A DNA stretch of 64,000 nucleotides from Haemonchus contortus (Eukaryota; Nematoda; Chromadorea; Rhabditida; Trichostrongylidae). The number at the start of each line of letters is the position of its first letter. The first letter of the stretch is position 1. Below are positions 11,930 to 26,934 of this stretch, one piece after another. The stretch is from assembly GCA_000469685.2 (NCBI GenBank), contig LS997562.1, positions 43,104,345-43,168,344 of the forward strand, read 5' to 3'. The notes under the pieces were generated by a model. That model searched no databases. It saw nothing but the letters and a program-made list of their open reading frames with translations, and was not told where the DNA came from. The position numbers and the translations under genes were made by a program.

Positions 11930-14900
11930 CCTAGTTTATTGATATACATATATTAAATATATGCGCATCCACACTATGCACATGCAAACAACAGTATGTC
12001 CTAAACCCAAATATATATAGCATATAAGATAAGAATATAAACAACAACAGTAAATAGATATACATATAAGTTACTATTACATATGTATTGAATATATGAC
12101 GTTACTACATAGTAAATTACTAACATTACCTCTGTATTTGATGAAAAAACCTACAAAATTGTGGTTGATATAGTATAGTAACATCTCGTGGGCGGCTAAA
12201 GACCGGTTACAAGATTGGCGATCTCTGGCGGATTATAATTCACCCGGCTCACCTCGCAATTAGTCAGATTTAGCATTTGCCTTCGTTTTCAGAGCTCAAT
12301 GATCCCCTCCCCAGTCGCTAAAAGTAAACAAATCGCTGTTCTGAACGGCTACGACGGAAGCCATGTATACTACGACGAAGGATGTATGCTGATCATTCGA
12401 AGGCAGGAACCTCTCCTTCCAAACCTTAACACACGTGGAAGAAAAAGACGCAACAAGTAGAAATCACTTTCAAATATTACCTAGACCCGATTCATTCCGT
12501 TTCAGAATGTGCTATGCATAAGACTTTCATGCAGGTTTGTAGGAAAAATTGGACAAGTTGGTTGCGTATGAGAGCGGACACTGCAAGAGTCAATATGGTA
12601 CCAACTTCCTTCCCAGGCCATTATAGCACCAGCTTATTGAAGGCGGAAGAAAGGTGGACTTGGTGGAGCCACTACGGACTTTATCCCTTGAACTCAACTC
12701 AATGTCGATAAAAAAGATACATGAAGTCGAATAACTGAAGAAAAGGTGGAAATACAGGGATTTTACATTGGGTTGGCAAAAAATTGGGCATTGCGTAAAG
12801 ATGCTGCATGTATGATTTTGAAGAAATATGGTTCTTGTTGCTAAGCTGGATGGACATGGAGACGTTGTGATAGGCTCAAAGCTAAACGACGTCATACAAG
12901 ACTATATCAAAGAGGACAGGAGACACTTTTCCCAGGAGGCACTAAGTTTGGACCAGGTCGGGCAGAATACATTCAGATTCTAGTACAGGCGAGCTCTAAC
13001 CACGGTCGAAGGCTCCTTTCATTTCCTTTCTGAGTCCTTATTAAAAAAAATACCGGCCCGCATTTCAAACTCGCCAAACTTTGCCTACGCTCAGATCATC
13101 ACATCAAACTCCCATCATGGCTCGACGATCAAGGCCGTCATTTTCCCCTAATTTCTGACAATGGACCCCAAAATGCGAGATTGTTCAAGTGACACGCTTT
13201 TCTCTTTCGTACATTCATACTCGAGGGAGGTGCTCTAGAGAACGTCCCATTGCCACAGAAGATGCCCTACTACTATCAAGTCCATAGTGAGTTCACAAGA
13301 CTGTTCAGGATTTCCGAATCTCGAGATTATCGCTCAAATCGACAGGCCCCCTCTTCACTATCGTATCCAATGCGTTCCAGTACATTCTCCTTGCAACCTT
13401 CTTAAGAACATTTGAACATACCTTACATACCTTTTACCGAATGTCACGCCTATTCCGTAAGTCATCTGTCAGGGGATTCTTGGAAAGTTTGATCGTATAT
13501 CCAACTGAGTTTAAGTCTAAGTTGATCGGCACCATTCAATTCCATTAGCATATAGGGAGGCAAAAATAGATATCATATCAAATTATACACACAGGGTTCA
13601 TTCGGAACCAGGTGGAAAATTGAGTTGGCGATTATGGAGTTATCAGACTATCGAGCTCTTATCTAGTTGACCAGATTAGGCTCGCCTTTGTTCTAGAAGG
13701 AGAACTGCAGAAATGAATCGGACTTCACTAGTAGAGAACAAATTTATTGATCAAAAATGGTAGTTTTTCCGCGAGAAATGCATCTCAAAAAAAAAGTGGA
13801 GCGAGTTCGAGTCTAACGTCACAGGATTTATGAAACACTCGAAGTAATGAATGAATAAGGAAGAGAATAGAATAAATTTTTCAGTGGTAAATCGAATAAA
13901 GCGACATTTAAATCTGAAAACTTTTTGGCAAGTTGAATTAAGCGATTAACCGATTCTGAGCTCAGGTTCTGTGGTAATGAAAGCTTAACTAAATTAGCTC
14001 TTACCCAAGAAATCCATACCGGTAATAATTTCAATTTGGAACGATTTATCTTCGAACACCTCCGTATATTATGTTTTTCCCTACTTCGATTTAATTTAGA
14101 CTTCCAGAAACATAGCAAGTCTTCCTTATGTGGATTCGCGGGGATCGTTTACGGTTACCGTGGTCAATGAGCTCCTAGGCCTATTTGGGTCTCAGGGATT
14201 GAATTTGGTACAGCCCAACTTTTTCAGGCCGTCGAATCGGTGTTATTTCTAACAGATCGATGTTATCTCTAGAAGAAAAACATTGCTCTTGCACGTTCGT
14301 CATTCTGCTCCCATAACTTGGCACAAAGACTATTCAAAGGCCATTGCGACACTGAACGGAAGTACGATGCATGGCACATCCCTGAGCGGAATAGCCCATT
14401 TTATTATAACATCAAATTCGAAACAAAGAGTAAAATGAAGAGCTGAAAAACTAAGAGTTAAAAACATTACCAGAAAAGTTGACATTCCTTAGTGAAATAA
14501 CCCCACCCAAGTGGCCCTGCCATTCGAGGTGAAGTCAAACGCGAACCATCCATGGAACCATCCATGGAATGAGTTAATTTCAATTGTTAATCACTGGGCA
14601 GGACATTGTCCAAATCAAATAGTGTCTAACTACTTATGCATCTACTTCGGTTCCTTAATTGGTTGATTATTCACATAATTATGAAATGTAGTACTTCAAA
14701 GGACTTACAAGACTGGTACATCACAAGGACGCATTCGACTAGTATGATGGCCATTCTACGAAGTCATGAAGACATTTTAAAGTGTCTTCGTCAGAGATTT
14801 GGTGACAAGATAAGTTCAACCCATTTTTATGAACAATAGCTGTTCCTTCAAGAATGCCCATATATCAATTCAAGTATTCCGAAGGGATGGAAGGCTTTGT

Positions 14901-16080
14901 CGTGCCATTTGAGTACTGATTTTAAAAAAACATTGCAGCTCCTAAAGTCACTTTAGATAAGTACTCTACCTGGTTACTAGAAGAAAAACATTCGGAAAAA
15001 TAAATGAATAAGTGATATAAATAAAATGAATCAAAACTGAGCAAAGAATAAAAAAATAAAAATCATATGTATGCTTGTATTGACTAATTAAAGAACAGCA
15101 TTGAAATGATGTACTAACAACTTTGTGTGCACTTAACAAAGAAGTGACGCTACTGCAGAGAAAGGCATTTTTTTTGTTAATCTGGAACCTATCATTCACG
15201 AACCTTGACTTTTTATTATGTCCAACTTCTATTGAATTTTTGATTTTTTTTTACTATAACTTTTTTTTTATTATTTTTTTAAACACATTCAGAAAAAACC
15301 TAATGAGGAGAGATACGGTAGCAGCTAGTTATTGATTCGAAGGGGAAGTGGAGAGAGGCAACTTATTGATGCAGCTTTATGAGTAGTCATAGGCTGATGC
15401 TAGGTAGGGCCAGAAAGTGGAAGCATTACAGTAAGAGTATGGTGGAGCTCATTTTAGGGCATGCAAAATGGGAATAATGATGTTTTAATGGAGTAAAATA
15501 AAAAGCTTCATGTTGAGCGATCAAATGGAGTATAGGCCATACGCCAGGCTCAAATTGGGAATCGCAAGGGTATTTGATTGCGTTTTTGGGTTTTGCAATG
15601 AATCATATGAGCCTGCTTGTTTCCTTTCATCCCTATATGGATTTGAATCCAAGTTGGCAATCTGGGGATGGAAAACTTGATTGGTCGAGTTTGAATCCGA
15701 ACTGCGAAACATCCAGTAAAAGAGACACTACGTTCCACCGCTTCATCTACAGGAGACATGAAGTAAACAGATTCCAGGAAAGCTTAAGGGAGTCGCGAGG
15801 TTTCTATGAGCGAATGAACGTGTGAGATTCCTCGAACCACAGATTCCAGTTGTAAATATTATTGTGTCTCGAATGTTTTTTTTAGATTAAACTAATTACG
15901 AGCAGGGGTTGCCATGAGGAATCCCATCATCATGTTTTCCACATACATCATCGCATTATTTATTTTCTGCATTGATAATCAAAAGCGACCAATCCTGGGA
16001 TCCTAAAAGAGTTTTCCTCGCAATAAAGAGTTCCGTTCAATGGTGGAGATAGAATAATAAAAGGCTGAGAACGACCAAGC
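11930..16080. other. Gene-free region
   Basis: AT dinucleotide-like sequence at 11940-12130, a 12-bp tandem (GAACCATCCATG twice) at about 14543-14566, and a T-rich tract at 15240. No supported exon. The open frame 15574-15825 has no recognisable motif. Confidence 0.55.
15240..15284 (+). repeat. T-rich low-complexity tract
   Basis: Three runs of 7-9 Ts are separated by short AT spacers. It may be the poly(A) tail remnant of a minus-strand retroposon. No source was identified. Confidence 0.6.
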
Positions 16081-16086
16081 CATTGG

Positions 16087-16340
16087 AGTCGATCAATTCT
16101 GTTTTGGAATGCGCCTAAACATTCAACTTCCATTCAGAATCATAGTGGGGTTTGATTGCCTAAGTGGCCTGCACAGGGCAAGTGCCAGCTGATATAGAAG
16201 TCTCTTCTTTTGCCATCTTAGACCAGTTTACTTCCAGTCAACCGATATACGAGGTATGAAGGTGTTCCCGACCATCCCGAGCAGCCCAATCGACCATTTA
16301 AGCCTTGGATAGTGTGTGTTAGCAGCATACTGTATACCTA
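16087..16340 (-). repeat. SINE-like repeat, copy 7 (old, diverged)
   Basis: The 3' half aligns well to copy 3: GTCGATCAATTC..., TTCCATTCAGAATCATAGTG and GTGGCCTGCACA all match on the plus strand. The middle is recognisable. The tRNA-like head is eroded to a TGTGTGTTAGCA remnant near 16320. Confidence 0.6.
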
Positions 16341-17499
16341 AACATTATTCGAAAATGGATTTTCGGATTGAACCTGAACGTTATCAATAAAACCCCCTGG
16401 ACGCTTTGTTAATCCTACTAAATATCCCAAGGTAAAAAAATTACAAAGTTTCACTCTGCTTACCTACTGCAAGCCTCATGTAGCAAATATCGCGACTTCT
16501 GATAGAAGTATGATGCACGGCGCATCTCAAGAGCTCTGACAGATCCGTCTGATTTGATCAACTAATTCCTGCGATGTAGCGTACAGGTTGCTATCATTCT
16601 TTTTTCAGAGGATTACCTCTCACTCCACAGATATCCATAAGGAAATGTTAGGTTTTGCTCCAGTGGCTCATATAAAGGTGAGAACGTCAAAAGAACGAGT
16701 GTAGAGTTTCAGCAAAAGCAATGCAAATTTGATAATCCTCTTCATCCTAGCACAAATCGTCTCAAGTACCTACTTTGCTTTGAAAATACATGATTACTGA
16801 CTGGACATTCGATAGTACATTCGAATATTGCAGAAATATGAAGCTTACATGGGTGTCAGGACATTTCCTCGAAATGGACGAATAATTAGGCTACAGAAAC
16901 AATATTGGGTACTTGATTACTTGAAAGGAAATGCATTCATATACTAAGAAGCCCGAAAATTTCTTTAGAAACTTGCTTGCACGGAGTTGTGATTTCACGG
17001 ACTCTGGAAAACCGAATGCAGCAACTTGGAACAGTTACCTAAGACTTCCGAAGTTACAGTCAAAACGTCTTACTGACAATTTATATTTACTTATCTTATA
17101 AAATGATGGTAATAAGAATCCACAACCAATTTTTAAAGGCCTTCAACTGCTATTAGGTTTTCATGTGATTTTTATTCCCCTAGATTTTTAATTGAACAGC
17201 CATATTTTGAGAAAATGAGCTAAATTCTCCATCTAGCAAATCATTAAGCTCCGTACTTCTCCCCATATTTTCAATTTTTTTTCGCTCGAAAGACTGAAAA
17301 ATGATGGACATAATATCTAAAAATATCACACTAACAAAACCAAAAAATTTTGGAGAACAGTTGAACTTTCAGCCCCAAGGAATAGCAAAAAAAAGCTGAA
17401 TGTCAGGCAACAGGCCAGAGGAAAAGAATGGAAAACTAGTGAAACTGAATATGGGAATCGTTTTTGGCTATCATAAGCAGACAACGTACAAGTTACTGC

Positions 17500-17845
17500 T
17501 ATGAAGAGTGCCGCCAAGGGAATCAGACGAATGACGGCTAGTCAATCAGAAGTTTTGGAAAGCTTTGATGGAAGACAAATTAAACTAAAAATTTGTCACA
17601 ATGGAATTTTCAAGGGAGGGGAAAGACAATTAGGGCACAGAAAGAGAGCCTGGTTAGCCGGGTGACGGAGGGCGAGGTGGAGCCCGACGGTTGCATGGGT
17701 TCATGGCGATGGGCTGTGTTGATTGATTGATCAGTGGGGATACGGTATAGAATGGTTTTAAGTGAATACGGTAGACTGATCGGAAAGGTTCATCAGAAAA
17801 ACTGTTTAATTTGAAGAAAAAAGATCAGGTTCCAAAAGAGGAGTC
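17500..17845. repeat. Interspersed repeat, family R2, copy 2
   Basis: This is the partner of 9690-10045 with the same block order. It also contains a GC-rich insert (GCCGGGTGACGGAGGGCGAG, from about 17658) not seen in copy 1. Confidence 0.5.
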
Positions 17846-17849
17846 ACTA

Positions 17850-20800
17850 GGATATGGCAGTAGCAAAAAGGCTCAGATAGTGAGCTAACTTCCAAAACCA
17901 GCTGAACTAGGGGTTCCTTTTGTAGAATTGACGTCTATCAAACCTACGGCCATGCGAAAAGGGTTCAATTTGAGTCAACCTAGGTCAACTGAGCCCTCCA
18001 TCGTCGACTGACTGAGACCGTGAACTTCCAGGGCAAGAGGTATTCACCATTGCTCTCTTTCAACTAAAGACACCTCCGGATCCGTTTTGGAGCCTGAAAA
18101 ATCGGTAGCCCCAACTTTTGTATGAACTGGTTATCCATTCAGATATCCGATTCTAAACCGCGCACGCAAAGCTGCAAATAAAGAAATAAACAAATAAATA
18201 AATAAGCGAGCAAAGATCTTTGGTGTTCAATGTAGAAACCAGCTGCGTGGCGGATCCACGAGGGCTTCATTTGATTGACTATCAAACCAGCTGTGGGCTA
18301 TGGATCTAAGGTAACAGTTGCTGACCGTCTCTTTTAAGCTATGAAGAAGAAAATTTCAAATGAAAAACTTCTGAGATATACGAGGCACCTGAGTAATAAG
18401 CCCTTAATACTGGAGACATCCTCGTCATCGTCATCATCGATATTTCAAAGATGAAAATATTATTCAATTTCCATGTATTTTCTCGAACAGCACTAACTAA
18501 GGACAAGTTGCCGCGTAGAGTTCCATCACCACAATTTCTTCTCGAAAATGTAAACATCCAGTGAGGATAAATTTCACATACCAGCAAAATATTACTGAGT
18601 TCTGGTGGGATGTCTGGGATTACGAATTATGGTATGGCTTAGTAAGATATCCAATGAAAGTATCAAAGAAACAAAGTAAAGTCCTCGAATTGGATTAGAC
18701 ATCAACCGTTTCTTCACTAAGTTGAGGTTAATTGGTAGTGAATCCATCTGATAAGTCAGAAACATTGAATGACACTCGAATAATATACGACAGGTACTCC
18801 AAAGTCGTTCCATGAGCCGTAAACGATTAAGTGTCCACGAAAGTCCCAGAAGAATGCCAAGTGTGTGGCGTACTCCGAAACACACTGTTCGGCTCCACAG
18901 CTCCGTACCTGTTTGATGTTACATTTCCTCCAATCAGTTCCCCATTTGGGAATTGTAACCTAGTACCTCCCATGGTGATGTATACCGGTTCATAAAAAGG
19001 AAATACGAAAGTAGCTCTTAGATGAGTACCAATAATCATAGCTCGATGGAACTCGAGATGTTAGCTACAGTACAGTGAATTTCAAATACGGTTTTATTCA
19101 TAGAATAGTTATGTTCTACTTGTCATACGAGTTTATCTCTTTTTTTTCCAAATTTCCCACCTCATGGTATGCTGAAGTTGAACCGAATTGCGGATACGCC
19201 ATGATTTGAAATGCCCTACTGGTTACATAGAGCTAAAATATTTCAATTCCATGGTTGGTCATTTCAAAAATATCTTTGAATTGCGCTGAAAGGGTGAATA
19301 AGGTAAAAGTAATGTTTAGATAGTGGAAACAGTAATTCTTCAATAGACGGTCGAGTTGCAACTTCTATTACATCCTTTTTAGGTGAGGAGAAAAATATCA
19401 ACGAAGACCAGAACTACTAGGGATTTTCAGCTTTATGTTCTCTCTGCTGTCGCAAAAGTCGATAGTAAGACCGCATTTTTATGAGTCTCAATTATAACCA
19501 ATCCTCGCTATTCGTTTCCGCTAGCAACATCGGGCTATCTTGCTTATACCTTCTTGTGGGTTGGCTATCAAAGCTTAGCGAATCCTATCGGATAAAATAG
19601 AGCAGTCAAGGAAAAGTTGGCAATGTTAGTGGTGTTAAAGCCTGTACTTCAAAGAGAGGGTTAGAGACTTGCTTTTCGGTTTGTTTCAATTCCGCTCGCT
19701 ACTTTGAAAGTCGATATTATTGCAATATCTCGATAAATCTTGATGGAAGCTCAGCTCATCCCCTCGCCTGGAACTGTTCCTCTTTATGATAGTACAAACA
19801 AAAAGCCTTTTTAAATAGCGATGCTATACTTGTAATTTTTGCCCTCGGAATCCCAAAATGGGTATTTTTAGCTGGGAGATGCTGATGAGTAAAATGCACA
19901 CCAATCCTCTCGGGATTTCCACTTGAGCGATTTTTTCATTGCCGGCCTTGTAGGAGAAAGCAAATTAGTGATCAGTTAGATACGAGCACATCTCGTTAAC
20001 ACAAGATCACCCTAGGATTGATGTGGTTCCTACTCTGTGGACTAGAGCAAACGAATGACTCGAAGAAATTGTACTGCGTAATGCTCCCTATAGGCGATCA
20101 CTATTCCGACAGTACCTTTCTGCCTCAGTTGAAAATGTTCAAGACAAGAATAAATTCAAAAAGGCGGTTGGAGAGCTTTCTCATGTTACCATGGGAAGAG
20201 GAAGTCAACAGGCTACATGAACCTTAGCCAAACATGGTCGACCCTGACAATGGGTACTTTCGCCGTTTAGGTTCATTTGTTTTGAAATTATCTGCAAATG
20301 ATCGTGGTATTACACCATCTGAGATCAACTCGGGATATAAATATACCAGTCGGGCTGAGGGCTTGGCAGAGAAGGAGGGCTAGCCCATCTCACCTGCGCT
20401 TCGAGTGATTCTAGGCGGAAGGATATAATTTTTACCTAAGCCTGAGGAGAGGAGAAGCGCCAGGGTAGGAGTGATTACCTCGTGCAAAAAGCTAGAATGT
20501 GATGCCAATTAAATACTCAATTGACTCACCTTGTTGTATAGACACTACATAGCACGATGCCAGTACCGATCGAACTTACAGCTTTGAGGTACCCACTTCA
20601 CTCCACATTCCTCTTTCCACTCCGCAGTACTACTTACCCTACTCCATTAACCCACCCATCAAGTTACTGCTTTATATATCACCACAAGGAAGTGTCGTAT
20701 AGAGCTGGGTTTTTCATATCACTAGCTGCATTACTTATGGGGGAAATGATACTCCAATCACTTTGCCATCTATATCTGGTGAATAAGCTTGATAAATGCA

Positions 20801-21250
20801 GTTATTAAACTTCAAACCGAAGTGTGAAAGTTGCTACCAACGCGTATATGGTGCAAGAAGACATTCTTGAAATTGGTATTCTCGTCTTCACTAATGTTGT
20901 TTTGGTTGACGTAGTCTGTTGACGACTGGTGGCAAAATCGGAAGAGGCTCTAGTGTTGTCGTAAATCTAATAAAGCCATTCAAACAAAAAGTATCGAAAA
21001 ACAAGATGCCTTCCTACGAGGATAACAAAATGAATAGTGCAGTCCAAAGATGAAGAAGAAAGAGTTCAGTATGCGCCATGTAGTTGATTCTGTATAAATC
21101 GTGCGAACAGCCGGAGAGGAAACCCTGTCGTATACGATTAAGTGTTGGAGGTAGCACACTACACTTAGCGTGGCTTGGGAATCGAATTCTGGACAGTTAT
21201 CCGCTCAAGTTTACTAGGTTTACTAGGTTCTGAGACGGTGATGGCCAATT
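17850..21250. other. Gene-free region
   Basis: One AAAT microsatellite. 20370-20460 contains a weak inverted pair (GCGCTTC / GAAGCGC). I see nothing coding. Confidence 0.55.
18175..18206 (+). repeat. AAAT-type microsatellite
   Basis: Degenerate then perfect AAAT units (CAAATAAATAAATAA) in an A-rich tract. Confidence 0.8.
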
Positions 21251-21254
21251 TCAG

Positions 21255-21553
21255 AACTATAGAGGATAAAGTTTTTGGCGTTAATCAATCCCGTCTGAGG
21301 GATGCGCCCCCGCACTCGACTTCCATTCGGAATCGTAGTGGCGTAATGAGTGCATATGTGGCCTATACAATGACTTGCGGTGGCCAGCCGATGTTTAAGC
21401 CAGTGATTTTATCCTCTCAGACGAGTCTGGTGCCAATTAACCGACCCTGAAGGGATGGAAGGCTTGGTTGGCCTAGGCAGGCATCGCTCCGGGATTCGAA
21501 CCCCTGACCGTGTGTGTGATATAGTGCGCCACTTGCCACTACACCACCGCCCT
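21255..21553 (-). repeat. SINE-like repeat, copy 3
   Basis: On the minus strand it starts GGGCGGTGGTGTAGTGGCAAG (A box), has the B box at 21502-21492, and matches copy 1 nearly end to end, including ACATCGGCTGGCCACCGCAAG and the GACGGGATTGATTAACGCC tail. Together with copy 1 it defines the family consensus. Confidence 0.78.
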
Positions 21554-21559
21554 ATATTT

Positions 21560-24500
21560 AATCTGAAGCCTAATCCCCTAACTACAGGTAACTTTACATT
21601 TCTGAATGGTTAGAAAATGAAGAGGGCCATATAAAAAGTGATGAATAACGGCAAAAAGAATAGTGCTGTGGTGCAGAGCGGATACATCCCCTATGTCGTT
21701 GCTGAAGGGGAGGGGCAACGAGACGAAGGGCGTCGCTGCGGACTACAAATTTTATTTTGTGTAGTGGGAAAATGTTCACAGTTCAAGTGTCAAACACAGA
21801 ATGCCCGGCAAAGAGGGTGTTGTTCAAAGAGAGAAGAAGGAAGTTATAGAAGTAGTGACCACATATGACCGAATACAATGAAGGCAACTAGATAGTTGGT
21901 AACTTATTGGTTCAACATAGCAAAATTCGATTCGAATGGACCAATGGCAGACGAGATTCGCAGCGACGCCTTTCCAACCGCAAAGTCTGCACTGCATGCG
22001 CTTTCAATGCCATGCCGTCCATATGATTGATAGGGTACTTAATCATGATTATGAAGATGAATAACTGCTTGCTGAAAAAAAGACCAATCCCTTCTTGTTC
22101 TGAATTCCCTAGAGTGAATTACGGTTCTCCTACTTTTCGCTAACGAGATAGACCAATCAAGGCAATGAATAGCCTTCACATATGTAGGCCTGATTTTGCA
22201 TAAAAAAACTTCCTTCGTAGACGACTTTTTCTACTATTCAAGCGAAAAAAAGAGATTCGTTACCTGATGTGGGTGATAGATGATTATTTCCCCAATCATC
22301 CACTAATTTTCCCAGTTACTCTGAACGAACGAGTGAGGTTCCGAGAAACACTTGAAAACGACAGATTACTCACGAACAGTGGCTTAGCGTTGCAGTCTAT
22401 TTTGATCACAATGGCCAATTTTATAGAATAACGAGGGCTAAGCTCAGGTGATGACGGAAAGAATGAATCAGAGAATCTACTAAAAATTTTTACTGAACAT
22501 TCTATGAGGGATTCCTTACCAAGGATAGCTGTCGCACATTTTTGAGAGCTCAGTCAGCTGCTTCGAAGATATGCTGGATGATCTATTGATGAAAAAAGAA
22601 GAAAACTCATTGGTCTGAGGGTTTCGTGATGATCTTACTGAATTTGTTTTCTTTTAAAAAGGCAATCTTCATCCTTTCGCTTTTGAAATGCTGAGAGGTA
22701 GAGAATAAGATAAGGAGAATAAAGCTCTGTGAATATTCGATAGGTCCCTTACCGTTTTTTAGAAAAGTTCAAATCACAAAATCGTAGGTGGTACAACTGA
22801 AATTGACCAGCATTGGCCATCAGTGATTCCCCCTCCTTTAAAAAACAGAGGTCAAATGGGTAGCGCAATCGAGGAAAGAGAGAAATGTGAGGAAACAACC
22901 CGTTCTCCAACGAATGATGGTTTTGTAAGTCGCCCTCAGGGTTAGAAATGTACAATACCAATGAGCATGCAGGTACAGGAGACCTAGTCTGCATTCTGTG
23001 ACTTATTTGATCAAATTAAACCTTCAAGATTTTCGAATCGTAGAGCTAACCACGAATATGTTGCGAACGAGATAAATAGAAGAGGGAAGCAGCGAGGGGG
23101 ACAAAACAAACTGGTCCACCCTTCCCTTTATTGTTCCGCCACTGCCGATTAAAGAGCTCTTAATTGGTCTTTGAGTCATCATTGATCGGCCATAAATGCA
23201 AAGTTGACGGAGTCAATGAGGAAAACACGGAGGGAGTTCCAGTTTTACGAACTCGTACTATATCCAACAGTTTCGTGGAAAAACAAAATTCACAAAAGGA
23301 TTTCACATTAATTTGTAAAGATGATGAGACGATAAATGTAACAAAAATTAACAAAATAGATAAAATATAGTTGTATGATGAGCTTGAGCTTTAGTGTGGA
23401 TACGGTAAGAGGAAATGCCTTGGATTTGAGTGTTGAACATGGACGCCTTCGGAGCAGGAGGAAATCCTTTGCCCGAATCCAATCCAAGAATTCAATAATC
23501 ACCAAGGGTAAATCAATCATCACCAAGGTTAAAACATGAGGTGCCATTTTTACTTGTTCGAAACAAATGCGGGTTCACATAAATAAGAGAAAACACCCGC
23601 GGAATTGGTCAGCCCAAAGTTTGGATGCGCCATGCATTTGGTTCCACTTCAGTGTCGTAGAAGCGATTAAATGCATTACTCGACCTTAAAAGCAGTTTAT
23701 CAGTAAAACATACGTTTTCACCCTTGAGAGTGGCAAGCGATGAACAAGTTGGGTACTAGAACTTCGAGAGGGTGGTACCAATTCAGCAACCTGGAGGGAC
23801 AGAATGGACAAAAAATTGAAACATAAGCGAGGTCTCTGAGACTTTAACTAATTTCGGTAACAATTGTCCATGAAAACACGTCCTACCCAAGTTCGATTAA
23901 AAGTTTTTGAGCAAACCATGCATAGATGAGCATTGTTAACCTGTGACTCAACCTTACAAGACCCTTACTATGTAGTGACCGCTTATCGCTAACTGACGGC
24001 GCTATGACAGACATTGGCCGAGGAAAAATGCCTAGGGTCCAGGAACTACAATTCCATGCTTCATCTCAACTGAGTTGTTTTTTTTACCAGTTTCTCTATT
24101 GCTATCGGTCGAAGGAAACATTTTTACCAACTATCTTACTTGTTGGCTACTTAGAGGCCAAGTACGCATTTGAGTGCCTATACCAATCTGATACGAAGTT
24201 GAATGCGAGGTAAACCTGAAAACTAATCTGCTCAGAAGCGAATTTCTTCAGCTTCTTGTCGAGTTCATTTGCTCTTTCATATAAAAATGGTCCAGTTTCC
24301 AATATTTATGACTCAATGCTTATTCATTTATTCATGAGAACCTCATTCGTACTGTTTTCTTCATCGAAGGAGAAATTGATGAAATTAAACTCAAATGTGC
24401 TAGAGGCATGCGTCTGGAACGTAGATGGAAGGAAACGGAAGGGGGAATACGAATGCTACTGATCAACAACAAGCGCTCAAATAAGCCTCTCATAAGAACA

Positions 24501-26930
24501 ATCAGCCACCGAGATGGAGACGATTGACGAAGCCCTTTGTGAAAAACATGCCACAGAGAATCCCTAACTGAAACCCAGCCTAATGAACAGGGCTTTTTTC
24601 TTAAGAAAAAAAATCCTCGCATTCTCTGCAGAGCAGATTCGCAAAAAATTCATTACCATTGCAGAATTTTTCTTAAGACAAGAATTTGATCGGTAAAGCT
24701 TTAGTCATTTCTCCCTAGGTTTGTCATCATTATATAGCTTAACTTTCGACTAGAATAAAAAATTAAGACTACCTAGGATAATCGTTCCCCTAATTTCCTT
24801 TATTTTCATCCCTTTTGGTTCACATTTATTCTCTGTGCAATTTTGGCTCCTTCATTGATTGCAACATGTCTTGGAACTTCACGTTAAGGAGCGATTTGAG
24901 GAAGAAAAAATAGTGAAGAACTTTTCTGACCCATAGTCAAACGCATGGCGTAATCTGTGATAATGAATAGTAGGCGATTACTCCTGATAGGAGTGAGGTA
25001 TGAATTAAGTAAACGGAGCCGCTAGTATGAAGCATCTTTCTCGAGGTGCGCTATGTTTCGAACACCGAAATTTCTAAGTGCTGTATCGTCACAATCTTTT
25101 CTTTCCTACCATACCAAAAGAGAAAAAAAAAATGCTTTCAGAATGAGTTACCGTATAAGGACGTATACACAACTGCAATTCAACTAAATCCTCATTAACT
25201 CAGTAAGTAAACAAAACTCAGTAAGTCGACTTGACTTTGCACTTCAATTTTAAACCAAAATAGGCTGGATAAACTGATTCTAGTTCGCCTCGAAAATCGA
25301 TCTGCCTGAATTTCGGTCTACTGTAAGCGGTAGCAGTATGAACCCAACACACCAGAAACGGAAACGACATTGAGTTTAAATGAGGGCTCTGAAACGGGAA
25401 GCTCCCAAATTATTAATTTGGACTTACTTATATCCTCAACTACCCATAGGATCCCTTTCAACAATTACCTGGATCCGATCCCCTCTTCACTTTCATCACC
25501 GTGTACAGACCCCTAAGCATGCTACATGTCCTCAATTATGGAATTATGAAGAGGCCTGCTTCATTAAAAACAGCACGAATAATAATATTAAACTAATAAT
25601 AATGAGGACAAAAAATGGTGACACTAATGCAACAGAGATAGTGCAAAGATAGAAGGCATCGTAGTAGTGCCCTTACAACGTCCCACGGATCAAATGTCAC
25701 TCCAGCCACACAAGCACTTCAATGCTTCCCCCATCCAATAATTGATACACGACTTGGTTATTGGCAAATGCACTAGCGCAACCCTAAAGCAGGGCTCTCT
25801 ATGAAAAAACGCGTCCTTCTTAGAAGTTCAGCGGAAAAATCCAGGAAATTTCAAAAAAAATGCTGAAGTGCAACTCTACTAAATCGGAGCTAAATTCTGG
25901 TGAGGTACTCTTGGGGGGTAGAGAGGAATGGCTGAAATATCTGGAACCACGAAGAAAATTCTGAAAGCCATAATCTACACATGTTTGCTTTCCCGTCGGT
26001 TTCCTGTGTTCACCAGATGTTCAAGGTTATGAGTTATAAAATTCTTCTTTTCAATTAATGTTGTTGACAGCTGGCCTAAATCATACTGTAATGCAAAGAG
26101 ATTTATTGGATCAATAGGGTGTTTTCAATGGCCATTTCCTCTTACTGAGCCTAAAGAAAAATTAAATTTTACAGCTGACAAAGGGTGTAAAGAGAAAAAC
26201 TGCTCAAATATGCAATCTAATCACGTCTATTGCATGGAAAAGATGTTAATTTTAGAAGAACGAACCTAACAAGTGGAATGCTGTAAGAAATCATGGGTTT
26301 CCCACTCTTCCTAGAATCTAGCAAAAGAAAAGGGCCGATTCGAAACTGAATATAGCTCTAGCAATATAAAAATGGCAAATATGATGGGATTTTCCTTCCT
26401 ATGTTCTCTGAAGAAGAACAGTAACATGGCATATCTCTTGAACTGGTCGACACCCTTACGAAACTTCGCTTACTCAATAAACAGTAGATTACAATAATAA
26501 CAGTAATGATGATGACCTAAAGTATGCTTCTTCTCAAACTGTACCTTTTATTAAGATTTGAATTAGTTATTCGCCATAATGGGCTTTAAGGGCTTTGTCG
26601 CAAGTTTCAGGGCATACCGACAGATCGTACCCGACATTGCGCTTTGTTATTATGGTTCTTGACCATTACTCCACCGAGACCGGTTCCCTATCTTATTTCC
26701 GACCAATATGTAGCTATAGAATGCCAGAAGTCCACTGGTGTTCATAAGGCAATACCTACGGAATGCGATTTCCGCTGTTGCAGCAACCAGCATAGCTCAG
26801 AGTAGTCGTTGATAGGAACATCTTTGAAATTCTGAACGGACTAGAATGGAATGGGGCCTCCTGAAGCAACAGTACAGCATCGACCACTTAATTATGTAGC
26901 TTCAAAGGTCGTCTGTTTCCTTTATCTATC
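21560..26930. other. Gene-free region
   Basis: No supported exon. A GATGCGCCATGCA core lies at about 23624. The rest is unassigned. Confidence 0.55.
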
Positions 26931-26934
26931 GAGA

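Noticed and set aside
11614..11949. Opposing 106-codon open frames
   Set aside because: They fall inside SINE copy 2. Open frames on both strands come from the repeat sequence.
21175..21450. 91-codon open frame
   Set aside because: It overlaps SINE copy 3 and shares residues with frames in copy 1, so it is repeat translation.
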